34,953 nt of DNA from Planctomycetota bacterium (GTDB taxonomy: Bacteria > Planctomycetota > PUPC01 > JACPCR01): assembly GCA_030740295.1 (NCBI GenBank), contig JASLXP010001169.1:1-34953 (forward strand). The letters are read 5' to 3'. The first letter of the stretch is position 1, and every line of letters begins with the position of its first letter. This document shows positions 1 to 7,148 of this stretch, piece by piece. The position numbers were made by a program, and so were the translations under genes. Below the pieces are notes generated by a model, which saw only the letters and a list, made by a program, of their open reading frames with translations, did no database searches and had not been told where the DNA came from.

Positions 1-422
1 CGCCCGGCGTCTTTCAGGAACCGCACGGAATCCTCAATCATCCGCAGGTTCTCTTCTTCATCTGTGCGGATGACATCGTGGACGTGCAACTTCCAGGTCT
101 TTCCAAAAATGGTGATGACCTTCGTCTCGGAATCGACCAGCAGATTGAGATTACGATCTTCAGACGGGTCGATGCCGGCCTTCCGGGTACTGCCAAACGC
201 TGCGACCGTAGTGGTCTGCAGGTCAAGCGATCGCGCCTCTTTGAAGAATTCTATGTCCTTGTGATTCGAGCCCGGGAAACCGCCTTCCACGTAATCGATC
301 CCCAGTTCGTCCAGCTTTCGGGTAACCCTCAGTTTGTCCTCGAGCGAAAACGAAACTCCGCCTCCTTGAGTGCCGTCTCGGAGTGTTGAATCGTAGATGA
401 AAACTTTGGATTCTTCGGGCAT
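1..422 (-). CDS. cimA: Citramalate synthase-type HMGL enzyme (N-terminal part)
   Basis: This is the first 140 codons of a gene that runs off the left edge, so the C-terminus is not visible. The protein opens with the HMG-CoA-lyase-like TIM-barrel signature IYDSTLRDGTQGGGVSFS (near residues 9-26), with the metal- and substrate-binding Arg-Asp. It continues with KLDELGIDYVEGGFPGSN and a later VITIFGKTWKLHV segment. The EGGFPGSN and FGKTW blocks are typical of the citramalate synthase (CimA) branch, which condenses pyruvate with acetyl-CoA for isoleucine synthesis, rather than of LeuA. The ATG at 420-422 is the only start fitting the conserved N-terminus, and I see no strong Shine-Dalgarno in front of it. 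An alpha-isopropylmalate or homocitrate synthase remains possible because the specificity-determining C-terminal domain is missing. Confidence 0.85.
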   Translation of the reverse strand, partial: MPEESKVFIYDSTLRDGTQGGGVSFSLEDKLRVTRKLDELGIDYVEGGFPGSNHKDIEFFKEARSLDLQTTTVAAFGSTRKAGIDPSEDRNLNLLVDSETKVITIFGKTWKLHVHDVIRTDEEENLRMIEDSVRFLKDAG

Positions 423-741
423 CTGAGATGGTCTGGATGTCTGCGAACGCGTGAGTAAATCAGCGCAAACATGGGGGAAAATCGATTAAGGGGCGGGATG
501 CTAGCAGGTTGTGATCCCGCTGCAAATAGAGAGGTCAGAGCTGCATGAGACGCGGGATACTGCCCACATATCGCTATCGGATAAAGGCAACACCATAGAT
601 GGCAACACAATGAAGAAACCCTCTTCTGTCTTTAATGGTGTTGCCCACAATCGTGTTGCCCACATATCGCTATCGGATAAAGGCAACACCATTGATGGCA
701 ACACAATGAAGAAATCCTCTTCTGTCTTTAATGGTGTTGCG
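423..741. other. Non-coding gap with a small hairpin and a duplicated element
   Basis: This 319-bp gap lies between the start of the cimA-type gene and the end of the antiporter gene. It contains an inverted repeat at 493-499 and 514-520 (7-bp stem, 14-nt loop) in the probable cimA leader, and the tandem 84-bp elements listed separately. Short open frames here run straight through the repeats and have no recognisable product, so I treat the gap as non-coding. Confidence 0.6.
561..740. repeat. Tandem 84-bp palindromic element, two copies
   Basis: Copy 1 is 561-644 and copy 2 is 657-740, separated by 12 bp (period 96). By eye they differ at only two positions, 597 versus 693 and 619 versus 715. 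Each copy contains an inverted repeat, GGCAACACCAT with ATGGTGTTGCC (586-596 and 635-645 in copy 1), enclosing a purine/pyrimidine-rich segment that can form a short GAAGA/TCTTC stem. The second copy ends one base before the antiporter stop codon, so the element lies exactly at that gene's 3' end. It resembles a REP/MITE-like non-autonomous repeat. No transposase is nearby. Confidence 0.8.
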
Positions 742-2991
742 CTACGCTCTGGGCTCCCTGAACCACTCTCCAATGCGCAGGTGCCGATATTCCGTATCCA
801 GAATCATTTCTATCAGTTCATCGGGTCTTTCCACCGCAATCAGTTGCATGATGGTCTCCTCTTTGATGGCCAGGCGGGCTATCTGGGCGACGAGGGCAAG
901 GTGCTCTTCCGGGCGGCGGGGCGAGCTCAGGAGCATGAAAACCAGCCGAGTTGGTTCGCCATCCGATGATTGCCATTCAATGCCGTGAGGCACTTGGGCA
1001 ATGACGCATATGGGGCTCTTCAGATCGTTGCAGTAACCGTGCGGGATGGCCACACCGCGTCCGATGCCGGTCGGCGCGTATTGTTCCCTTTCGAGCAATT
1101 GCACCAGCGTCTCTTCGACCGGCACGATGGGGGTATCTTCGGCCACCCGTGAGATCATCTTACGGAGTAATCCCTCAAGGCTGGTCTCTTCACTGAGCAT
1201 GACGTGCTCCGGTTTCAGGAGCTGGCCGAGGCGTGTCCTCCCACGTTCCAGGAGCAGCACTTTCGTTTTCGGTGGCGGCTTTTCGCCCGCTGCGATGGGG
1301 ACAAAACTCTTTCCTTTGACATAGGCGAGAGGTAGAAGGTCCGGGTGTTCGCCGATTTCCTGCGCACTAATCACCAGGAGCCGGCTATCTCCCATTTCGA
1401 TTTCAGAGGCGATTTTTGAGGGGCAGGGCAGCACAGACCAGACAGGCAGCCCGGTTCGGTGATCCGCGGACACCGGGTCGGCGGGGCTATCAGTCCAGTG
1501 GAAGAAGGTCGGATGGTGAAGCCGTTCTGACCACCGGTGGCAGGCCAGCATGTTCAGTTCGGTGTTATCAGTCAGTGCAAAGACCCGGCCCACATCGTCC
1601 ATAAACTCTGAATCCATCAATTCCTGAGCCAGCGCGTCGCCGCGGACCGTTGTCAGGCCCTTGTTCATCGCGTCAGCAATTGTGTTGGGATTGGTGTCGA
1701 CGAGCATGCACTTTACGCCGCATTCCTCTTCGATGATCTGCGCCAACCCGATTGACAATGGATGGGCACCGATGAAGAGACAGTTCGACGGTGTATCCCT
1801 GAGCACGCCGAGGAAGCGGGCAACCAGGCCGGCCGAGAGGCCCTGCACCAGCACGGTGGCTGCAATGACCGCGTAAACGAAAGTGCGGATGAACGTTCCC
1901 TCCGCAACCGACCCCTGGTGTTCAATCTTGAGCGCAAAGAGGGCGGCCATGGACGCGGCGACCACTCCCCTCGGCGCAATCCACGAGAGAAAAAGTTTGT
2001 CCCTCGTAGACAGCCCCGAGCCGATGGTGGAGGCAAAAATGTTCAGGGGGCGAACGATGAAAAGAACTCCAAGCACGGCCAGCGCTCCCTGCCAGCCGAA
2101 CGCGGCCACTGCATCCAGCTTGAGCGCGGCCGACAGAAGAATGAACAGAACGCCGATCCCCAGATGCGTCAGCTCTGTCTTGAATTTCTTAATGCTTTCA
2201 ATCCCGGTCGGCCTGCGAAGGGCGAAGACCTGTCCAGCCACCACGGCTGCGAGAATCCCCGCTTCATGCTTGACCGTTTCACAGATGCCGAAACAGAGGA
2301 GAACCGCGGCCAGCACAAACAGGTTCGTATGTTCTTCCGGCACCCATTTACGCCGGTGCACATCCGCAAGCAGCAGCCCGCTCAGCCCGCCGACAACGCC
2401 GCCCACAAGAATACGAACCAGGAAGTTTTCGAGTGGCTCGACCGCGGCCTCCGAGCTCAGCCACTCAAAGCAAAGGACGGCCACGAAAACACCAATCGGA
2501 TCGATCATGACGCCTTCCCAGAGAAGGGTCTGATTGAGTCTGTCGTTGACCCGGACGCGTTTCAGCAACGGCGTAATGACCGTCGGGCCGGTCACGATGA
2601 TCAGGCTGCCGGCAAGCGCGCAGGTCATGAGCGAAAAGCCAAACAACAGCTTGATGATTAGAGCCGTGCCGAACCAGGTAATCAGCACACCAACGCTGAG
2701 CAGGCGGTGAATGATTTTGTCCGCATTCAGATATCCCTTGATGTTGAGCGTCAGTCCGCCTTCAAAAAGGATGATGGCCACGGCGAACGAGATGATTAAC
2801 TGCATGGTCGCGCCAAGGCTGTCAGGCTGAACGAGACCCGCGAATTCAGGCCCGAGCAGTACCCCACCGACAAGCAGCGGAGCAATCGCCGGGATTCGAA
2901 GTCGTTCCGCCAGAACCTGGAAGAACACACCGCCGGAGACTGCGATCGACAATGTCAAAACTACGTTCTCGGGTCCGCTCTCTGCTGCCAT
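742..2991 (-). CDS. Cation/proton antiporter with RCK and PTS-EIIA-like domains
   Basis: A 749-residue inner-membrane protein. Residues about 8-400 form an NhaP/CPA-type exchanger with 11-13 predicted membrane helices, including SLIIVTGPTVITPLLKR, the helix motif EGVMIDPIG and WIAPRGVVAASM. Residues about 400-520 are a TrkA-N/RCK-like nucleotide-binding fold (NCLFIGAHPLSIGLAQ, LVDTNP, RGDALAQE, FALTDNTELNMLA) whose Gly-rich loop departs from classic GxGxxG. Residues about 600-735 look like a PTS EIIA (fructose/Ntr) domain, with GIGRGVAIPHG placing the phospho-accepting His near residue 651. It should exchange Na+ or K+ for protons, possibly gated by a nucleotide through RCK and by phosphorylation of EIIA. 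No EI or HPr gene is visible. The gene is monocistronic, diverges from the acyltransferase gene, and its stop abuts the 84-bp repeat. Confidence 0.88.
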   Translation of the reverse strand: MAAESGPENVVLTLSIAVSGGVFFQVLAERLRIPAIAPLLVGGVLLGPEFAGLVQPDSLGATMQLIISFAVAIILFEGGLTLNIKGYLNADKIIHRLLSVGVLITWFGTALIIKLLFGFSLMTCALAGSLIIVTGPTVITPLLKRVRVNDRLNQTLLWEGVMIDPIGVFVAVLCFEWLSSEAAVEPLENFLVRILVGGVVGGLSGLLLADVHRRKWVPEEHTNLFVLAAVLLCFGICETVKHEAGILAAVVAGQVFALRRPTGIESIKKFKTELTHLGIGVLFILLSAALKLDAVAAFGWQGALAVLGVLFIVRPLNIFASTIGSGLSTRDKLFLSWIAPRGVVAASMAALFALKIEHQGSVAEGTFIRTFVYAVIAATVLVQGLSAGLVARFLGVLRDTPSNCLFIGAHPLSIGLAQIIEEECGVKCMLVDTNPNTIADAMNKGLTTVRGDALAQELMDSEFMDDVGRVFALTDNTELNMLACHRWSERLHHPTFFHWTDSPADPVSADHRTGLPVWSVLPCPSKIASEIEMGDSRLLVISAQEIGEHPDLLPLAYVKGKSFVPIAAGEKPPPKTKVLLLERGRTRLGQLLKPEHVMLSEETSLEGLLRKMISRVAEDTPIVPVEETLVQLLEREQYAPTGIGRGVAIPHGYCNDLKSPICVIAQVPHGIEWQSSDGEPTRLVFMLLSSPRRPEEHLALVAQIARLAIKEETIMQLIAVERPDELIEMILDTEYRHLRIGEWFREPRA

Positions 2992-3195
2992 GTCTTATCG
3001 GTCTTTGAAAACTTCAGTGGTGGAAAATGGTATACCGACCATTCTGTAACCGTTCGAACGATCCTTGCATGCTCTCATGGCTTGATGGCTGATGACTGCA
3101 TTCACCGCAGGACGGGCCAGCAACCGTCGACAGAGCCGGGCTTGCCAACCAGGCCTGTGCTTAACTGAACGGTCTTTTACGAATATTGGCCGGTT

Positions 3196-4230
3196 ATGCC
3201 AAAAGCAAAGCAGACCACGCGCAATGCCACCGCTGACCTCTTAAAGGGGCTAGCGGTCCTGCTAATGGTCCAGGTGCACGTTATGGAACTGTTCGCGTTC
3301 CCTTCGGTGAGCGAGGGAATCGCCGGCCGCATCTCGCTCTTTCTTGGCGGCCCGCCCGTTGCCCCGGTTTTTCTGGCAGTCATGGGCTACTTCCTTCTTC
3401 CCGCCAGTCGAGAATTCTCTTTCGTTCGCAATCGGGGCATTAAGCTCGTTTTGCTCGGCATTCTGTTGAACGTTGGTCTGAATCTGCATTTGTTCATCAG
3501 GATCTTCCGCGGACAGATTCAGTTGAGTCCGTGGAATTACATCTTCGGGGTAGACATTCTGTTCGCCGCGGGGATCAGTCTGATCCTCGCGGGTCTGCTG
3601 TCGAAGATATTCAGGGATCAGTACTGGCTCTGGCTCGCGGCCGCGATAGCGGCAGTGGTGGCGGCTCCGCCTTTGAATTCGCTGCTGACAGTCGGTGGGC
3701 CGGCCCGGTTTTTACTCGCGTACTTCGGCGGCACGTATTATTGGTCGTACTTCCCCCTGTTCCCATGGCTCGCATATCCGCTGCTTGGAATCTCTTTCCG
3801 ATACCTGTTGGCAAACGAATCTTTTGCCGGCTTCGTGTCACGAAAGGCTGTGCTCGCGATCATCTGGTTCGTCCTTCTGGTTTTCATCGGCTTCACGGCA
3901 AAAGACGCGGTCACCACCGCGCACAGCCTTCCCCTGTATTACCATCACGGAAGCTTGTTTTTCGTGTGGACAGCTCTGTTCATGGCCTTCTGGCTTATAA
4001 GCTGTCATGCCCTTTCGGCCAGGCTAGGCAATGCGCAGCCGATCCTCTGGATCCGATGGGTGGGCAAGAACGTCACCGCGTTTTATGTGGTCCAGTGGCT
4101 CATCATCGGGAACATCGCGACCGCCATCTTTCAGCGCGAAAAGCTGATCCACTGCATCCTCTGGTCGATCTGTGTGATCACCGTAAGCAGCCTGATTGTC
4201 AGGTTGTGGCTCTGGCTACGCGAGAAGTGA
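3196..4230 (+). CDS. HGSNAT/DUF1624-like membrane acyltransferase
   Basis: A 344-residue polytopic membrane protein with roughly ten hydrophobic helices. The N-terminus reads DLLKGLAVLLMVQVHVMELF, with a conserved-type His (about residue 28) at the end of the first helix. It is followed by PVFLAVMGYFL, an Arg-rich loop before KLVLLGILLNVG, WNYIFGVDILFAAG and YFPLFPWLAYPLLGISF. This order of helices and loops matches the heparan-alpha-glucosaminide N-acetyltransferase catalytic/DUF1624 group, which moves acetyl groups across the membrane onto sugars. An acyltransferase-3 fold is the main alternative. The substrate is unknown. The ATG at 3196 has no good Shine-Dalgarno but is the first Met before helix 1. 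Its stop lies 14 bp from the convergent PhyH stop. Confidence 0.65.
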   Translation: MPKAKQTTRNATADLLKGLAVLLMVQVHVMELFAFPSVSEGIAGRISLFLGGPPVAPVFLAVMGYFLLPASREFSFVRNRGIKLVLLGILLNVGLNLHLFIRIFRGQIQLSPWNYIFGVDILFAAGISLILAGLLSKIFRDQYWLWLAAAIAAVVAAPPLNSLLTVGGPARFLLAYFGGTYYWSYFPLFPWLAYPLLGISFRYLLANESFAGFVSRKAVLAIIWFVLLVFIGFTAKDAVTTAHSLPLYYHHGSLFFVWTALFMAFWLISCHALSARLGNAQPILWIRWVGKNVTAFYVVQWLIIGNIATAIFQREKLIHCILWSICVITVSSLIVRLWLWLREK

Positions 4231-4244
4231 TCTCCTATGCCAGA

Positions 4245-5093
4245 CTAAGAAGAAACAGGCCAGAGCTTCGGAAAGACCGGCCCTCCGAACTCGTCTCCAT
4301 GTTTCAGGTCCGGCCCCATCAGCGACAACATGCGGTTCCACTTCCCCTTCGATGTGTAAGCCGACCCATCCGGCATCAGATGGGAGACGACTGACATGCG
4401 CGATTCTTGGCTGACATTGGCAGCAGAACCGTGATAGGTGAGTGAGTGATGGAAACTCGCCTGGCCGGCCTTCAAGATACATGGTTCCTCCAGCCATTCC
4501 GCTCCTTCAGGAGTGAACCGTTCCCTCAGCGCACCGAGATCCTTTTCGCCGGCAGTGGCCGATTCCGGGTTGTATCCCCAGCGGTGCGACCCGATGACCG
4601 CCCGCATGGCGCCCATCGACACATCGGTGTCCTGGAGTGCTACCCAACAGGTGCAAAGGTTGTCGGTATCAATCCAGTCCCAGTATGAGAAATCCTGGTG
4701 CCAGCCGAAATTTCCCGCTGTGCTCACTTCACCTTCCGCCCCGAGCCCTGGTTTTACCAGCGCCTGGTCGTGAATAAGGCGAATGCCATCGACCTGCATG
4801 AGCCTAGCTCCCAGGTAACCGATGACCGGGGCGGCTACCGCTTCCCGAATGGTCTCATTCACCCACCAGGCATTCACGGCCTGGAACATATGCTCAGCAT
4901 CTTCAGCATGGCTCAGGGGCCCTGACCAGCCCCAACTGTCGCTATCCTTCTCCCCCTGCTGGAGAGATCGAACGGCAACACGCAATTTCCTGACTTGCTC
5001 CTCATCGAAAAGGCGGGGGCTGATCCACACTCCTCGCGTTTGATACTCTTCAACATCGCTCTGACTGATTTCAGGAAATTCAGTGGCACTCAT
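4245..5093 (-). CDS. Phytanoyl-CoA dioxygenase family (PhyH) protein
   Basis: A 282-residue cytosolic protein, full length for the PhyH family of Fe(II)/2-oxoglutarate dioxygenases. The metal facial triad is visible as WHQD (His132, Asp134) and HGSAAN (His221). The 2-oxoglutarate-binding Arg is probably Arg232 in ESRMSVVSHLM. The family hydroxylates varied small molecules, so the substrate cannot be named. The enzyme uses O2 and 2-oxoglutarate and releases CO2 and succinate. The ATG at 5093 is preceded by an AT-rich stretch without a clear Shine-Dalgarno. It diverges from a small open frame that may be a broken second PhyH. Confidence 0.88.
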   Translation of the reverse strand: MSATEFPEISQSDVEEYQTRGVWISPRLFDEEQVRKLRVAVRSLQQGEKDSDSWGWSGPLSHAEDAEHMFQAVNAWWVNETIREAVAAPVIGYLGARLMQVDGIRLIHDQALVKPGLGAEGEVSTAGNFGWHQDFSYWDWIDTDNLCTCWVALQDTDVSMGAMRAVIGSHRWGYNPESATAGEKDLGALRERFTPEGAEWLEEPCILKAGQASFHHSLTYHGSAANVSQESRMSVVSHLMPDGSAYTSKGKWNRMLSLMGPDLKHGDEFGGPVFPKLWPVSS

Positions 5094-5187
5094 TGAAAGA
5101 TTCTTAAGGGTTGGTTAATCCTGCCATGTATCGCTGCATGCAAACCGGAATCTCTGAAATTCCTACTTGAAAACCTGAGGCGCGCAA

Positions 5188-5463
5188 ATGACCCCCGAAG
5201 AGTTATATCGATATGATGTAACCGGCTACCTGCTCATCGAAGACGCAATCGCTCCTGCTTTCCTCGAGAAATTACAGGAGCGGATGGACTATTGGGAGAA
5301 GGAAGCCCACGCAATTCTGTTGCAGCAGGATGAAGGGGCGAACCCGGACATAATGATCCCGGGCGAGGGGGCACTTACTGTCCCCAGGAAATATCGAACA
5401 GCTATGTTGGCGATTCACTCTCTGACCGGCTTTCTGATCAAGCCGAAGAAGAGAGCTGGCTGA
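5188..5463 (+). pseudogene. Possible truncated PhyH-like gene (N-terminal fragment)
   Basis: A 91-codon frame beginning MTPEELYRYDVTGYLLIEDAI, which strongly resembles the N-terminus of PhyH proteins (a short helix, then the D-x-x-GYLLIEDA strand). The open frame stops after about 90 residues, long before the HxD...H metal site that would lie beyond residue 130. The following bases, to about 5540, remain open for a stretch in another frame (ESWLKYLLRRPHGF), as if a frameshift plus deletion removed the rest. No metal site is recognisable downstream. I read it as a decaying second copy next to the intact PhyH gene. A genuine short protein of unknown function cannot be excluded. Confidence 0.45.
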
Positions 5464-5621
5464 AGTACCTTCTCCGGCGTCCTCACGGCTTTTTGCAGAC
5501 GCATCCAAAGCCTGCAGGCCGCCCTTACGAGAATGGGTAAGGGGCCGTTGCCTTTCCTGCTTCAACGAGTGACGGTATTCGCCTTCGGGCCATTTTTTAT
5601 GTAATCAGGAAAGGAGGTGGC
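5464..5621. other. Intergenic region with possible gene remnant
   Basis: No intact gene is visible. The first 75 bp may be the frame-shifted continuation of the PhyH-like fragment. Near the end, at 5611-5617, is a textbook Shine-Dalgarno sequence (AAGGAGG), discussed with the short leader frame that follows. Confidence 0.4.
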
Positions 5622-5690
5622 GTGTTCCGGGCGAACAGCATCCTCTCATTTGGCGGACCCGGCGGACCGAAACTGGAGAAACTTCCATGA
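5622..5690 (+). CDS. Possible 22-residue leader peptide upstream of the SGNH gene
   Basis: A GTG at 5622-5624 lies 4 nt after AAGGAGG (5611-5617), the strongest ribosome-binding site I noticed in this neighbourhood. The frame encodes 22 residues (start VFRANSILSFGGPGGPKLEK) and its TGA at 5688-5690 overlaps the ATG of the SGNH hydrolase (ATGA). This is the geometry of translational coupling. The SGNH gene also has a modest site of its own (GGAG, 5674-5677). The peptide has no known relative, and the frame could be fortuitous. Confidence 0.35.
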   Translation: MFRANSILSFGGPGGPKLEKLP

Positions 5691-6883
5691 AAATTCCTGT
5701 TTTCCTCATCACATCTGTCTGCTGTTCTCTGGCATCAGGGGAAGCACAGAATCTGTTGAAGAATGGTCAACTCACCCTGGCTGGCAAGAAGATCTCTGCC
5801 TGGACAGCCGATGATGAGCCCAAGCAGGCAGACAATGAGAATGCTCCTGAAGATGCGGCGAGCTGCCTGAGGGTTGACATTGCATCTGAAGCCCAACAGC
5901 ACGGTTACATTTACCAGATGGTAAACCTGCCTGAGAAAACGAAGCCGGCATATCGACTGTCGGGCGGATTGAGAAGTTCGAAGGACGGCCTCGCTTTCTT
6001 TCAGATAAAACTGTTCAGTGGAAAAGACCGCCGCGGTATTTTCAACGTGGGGCGCAGCAAGACTCAATGGCAACAGGTGAACAAGGCCTTCGCGGTGGAT
6101 GCAGACGTCAATCGCATCCAGGTGCTCTGCCGCTACTATCGGCGAGCCGACTGTGTTGGAAAAAAGGTCTGGTTCTCAGACGTCCGACTCGAGATTTCGG
6201 ATAAGCCCGTTGTGACCAATTCAAAACCGAAAAAGGACGACAGCAAGAAGTCGCTCTGGGTGCTGGTGCTGGGTGATTCTACTGTTGCCAGTTATCACGA
6301 GGCTTCAGACTTGCGTGGATGGGGACAGGTGCTCGGCGACTATTTTCAGGATCACGTTGGAGTGAAAAACCTGGCTAAGAGCGGCAGAAGTTCGAAGTCG
6401 TTCATTACGGAAGGGCTCCTGGATAAAGCCTTGAAAGAGAAGGCTCATTACGCGCTCATTCAATTCGGCCATAACGACTCTCACAGGAAAACTGAGCCAA
6501 AAGCCACGGACGCGAATACCGATTTCAAAGAGTACCTCCGCACCTACATCGATTCCTTCAGAAAGATTGAGGTGAATCCGATACTGGTGACCCCAATGCA
6601 TCGCCGAACGTTCAGAAAAGACGGTTCTCTCTCGGACAATCTTCTCCCCTACTCAAAAGCGATGAAAGAGGTCGCGATCGAGAAGAAAGTGCCTTTGATC
6701 GATCTGCACAAAATGAGCGGCGCGCTTTTCCTCGAGCTCGGCGATACGGCGAGCACGGACTTGAGCGTGAATGAAACGGACCGGTCGCATTTTTCGGAGA
6801 AGGGTGCGCGGGCGATGGCAGCATTCGTCATTAAAGGGCTGGCCGATTCCAAGAGCCCATTGGCGAAAGCGATCAAGCAGTAG
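5687..6883 (+). CDS. Exported SGNH hydrolase, rhamnogalacturonan acetylesterase-like
   Basis: A 398-residue protein with a signal peptide (about residues 1-20) and an N-terminal beta-rich, carbohydrate-binding-like domain (about 22-172: NLLKNGQLT...YIYQMVNLPEKTKPAYRLSGG...KVWFSDVRLEI). A short Lys-rich linker leads to an SGNH/GDSL esterase domain from about 188. The catalytic blocks are clear: GDST with Ser198, NLAKSGRSSKSF with the block II Gly, QFGHND with Asn263, and DRSHFS with Asp365 and His368. This arrangement is typical of rhamnogalacturonan acetylesterases (CE12-like), which remove acetyl groups from pectin backbone outside the cytoplasm. Pectate-lyase-like and other hydrolase genes lie further along the window, in keeping with plant or algal polysaccharide use. 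Confidence 0.85.
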   Translation: MKIPVFLITSVCCSLASGEAQNLLKNGQLTLAGKKISAWTADDEPKQADNENAPEDAASCLRVDIASEAQQHGYIYQMVNLPEKTKPAYRLSGGLRSSKDGLAFFQIKLFSGKDRRGIFNVGRSKTQWQQVNKAFAVDADVNRIQVLCRYYRRADCVGKKVWFSDVRLEISDKPVVTNSKPKKDDSKKSLWVLVLGDSTVASYHEASDLRGWGQVLGDYFQDHVGVKNLAKSGRSSKSFITEGLLDKALKEKAHYALIQFGHNDSHRKTEPKATDANTDFKEYLRTYIDSFRKIEVNPILVTPMHRRTFRKDGSLSDNLLPYSKAMKEVAIEKKVPLIDLHKMSGALFLELGDTASTDLSVNETDRSHFSEKGARAMAAFVIKGLADSKSPLAKAIKQ

Positions 6884-7148
6884 TTTCCAATGATCCAGGA
6901 TGCTGGATACTTGATGCTCGATGCTGGTAGTTATGCCCCAGTGTGTGCCTCGGGCGCGACAGGGATGCTGGATACTTGATGCATCGAGCTACGAGTAGCC
7001 AATCGAGCATCCAGTATCCAGTATCCAGTATCCAGTATCCAGCATCTAGTACCCGGCTCGAAATGGCGTGGCACCGCCGAACTGCTACTATCGCGCGGCT
7101 GTTCAAATGCAGTAACCTGTCAGGGCCGACTTCCAGCCAGAATCACGC
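6884..7148. repeat. Heptamer repeat cluster with strand switch
   Basis: The gap between the SGNH and FHA genes holds degenerate 7-bp repeats. Five in-register units (GATCCAG, GATGCTG, GATACTT, GATGCTC, GATGCTG) occupy 6892-6926, and three occupy 6964-6984. On the opposite strand, ATCCAGT is repeated four times at 7009-7036, followed by ATCCAGC and ATCTAGT to 7050. A 19-bp direct repeat (6899-6917 and 6964-6982) and a 13-bp perfect inverted repeat (6964-6976 with 7034-7046) result. The inverted repeat could act as a hairpin after the SGNH gene. No gene is visible here. Confidence 0.85.

Noticed and set aside
1762..2661. Long plus-strand open frame opposite the antiporter gene (299 codons)
   Set aside because: It is the antisense shadow of a well-supported antiporter gene. 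Its composition is Arg/Asn/Gln-rich, without any family motif.
5099..5187. Regulatory element between the divergent PhyH and PhyH-like genes
   Set aside because: No clear hairpin, operator or promoter pair could be supported by eye.
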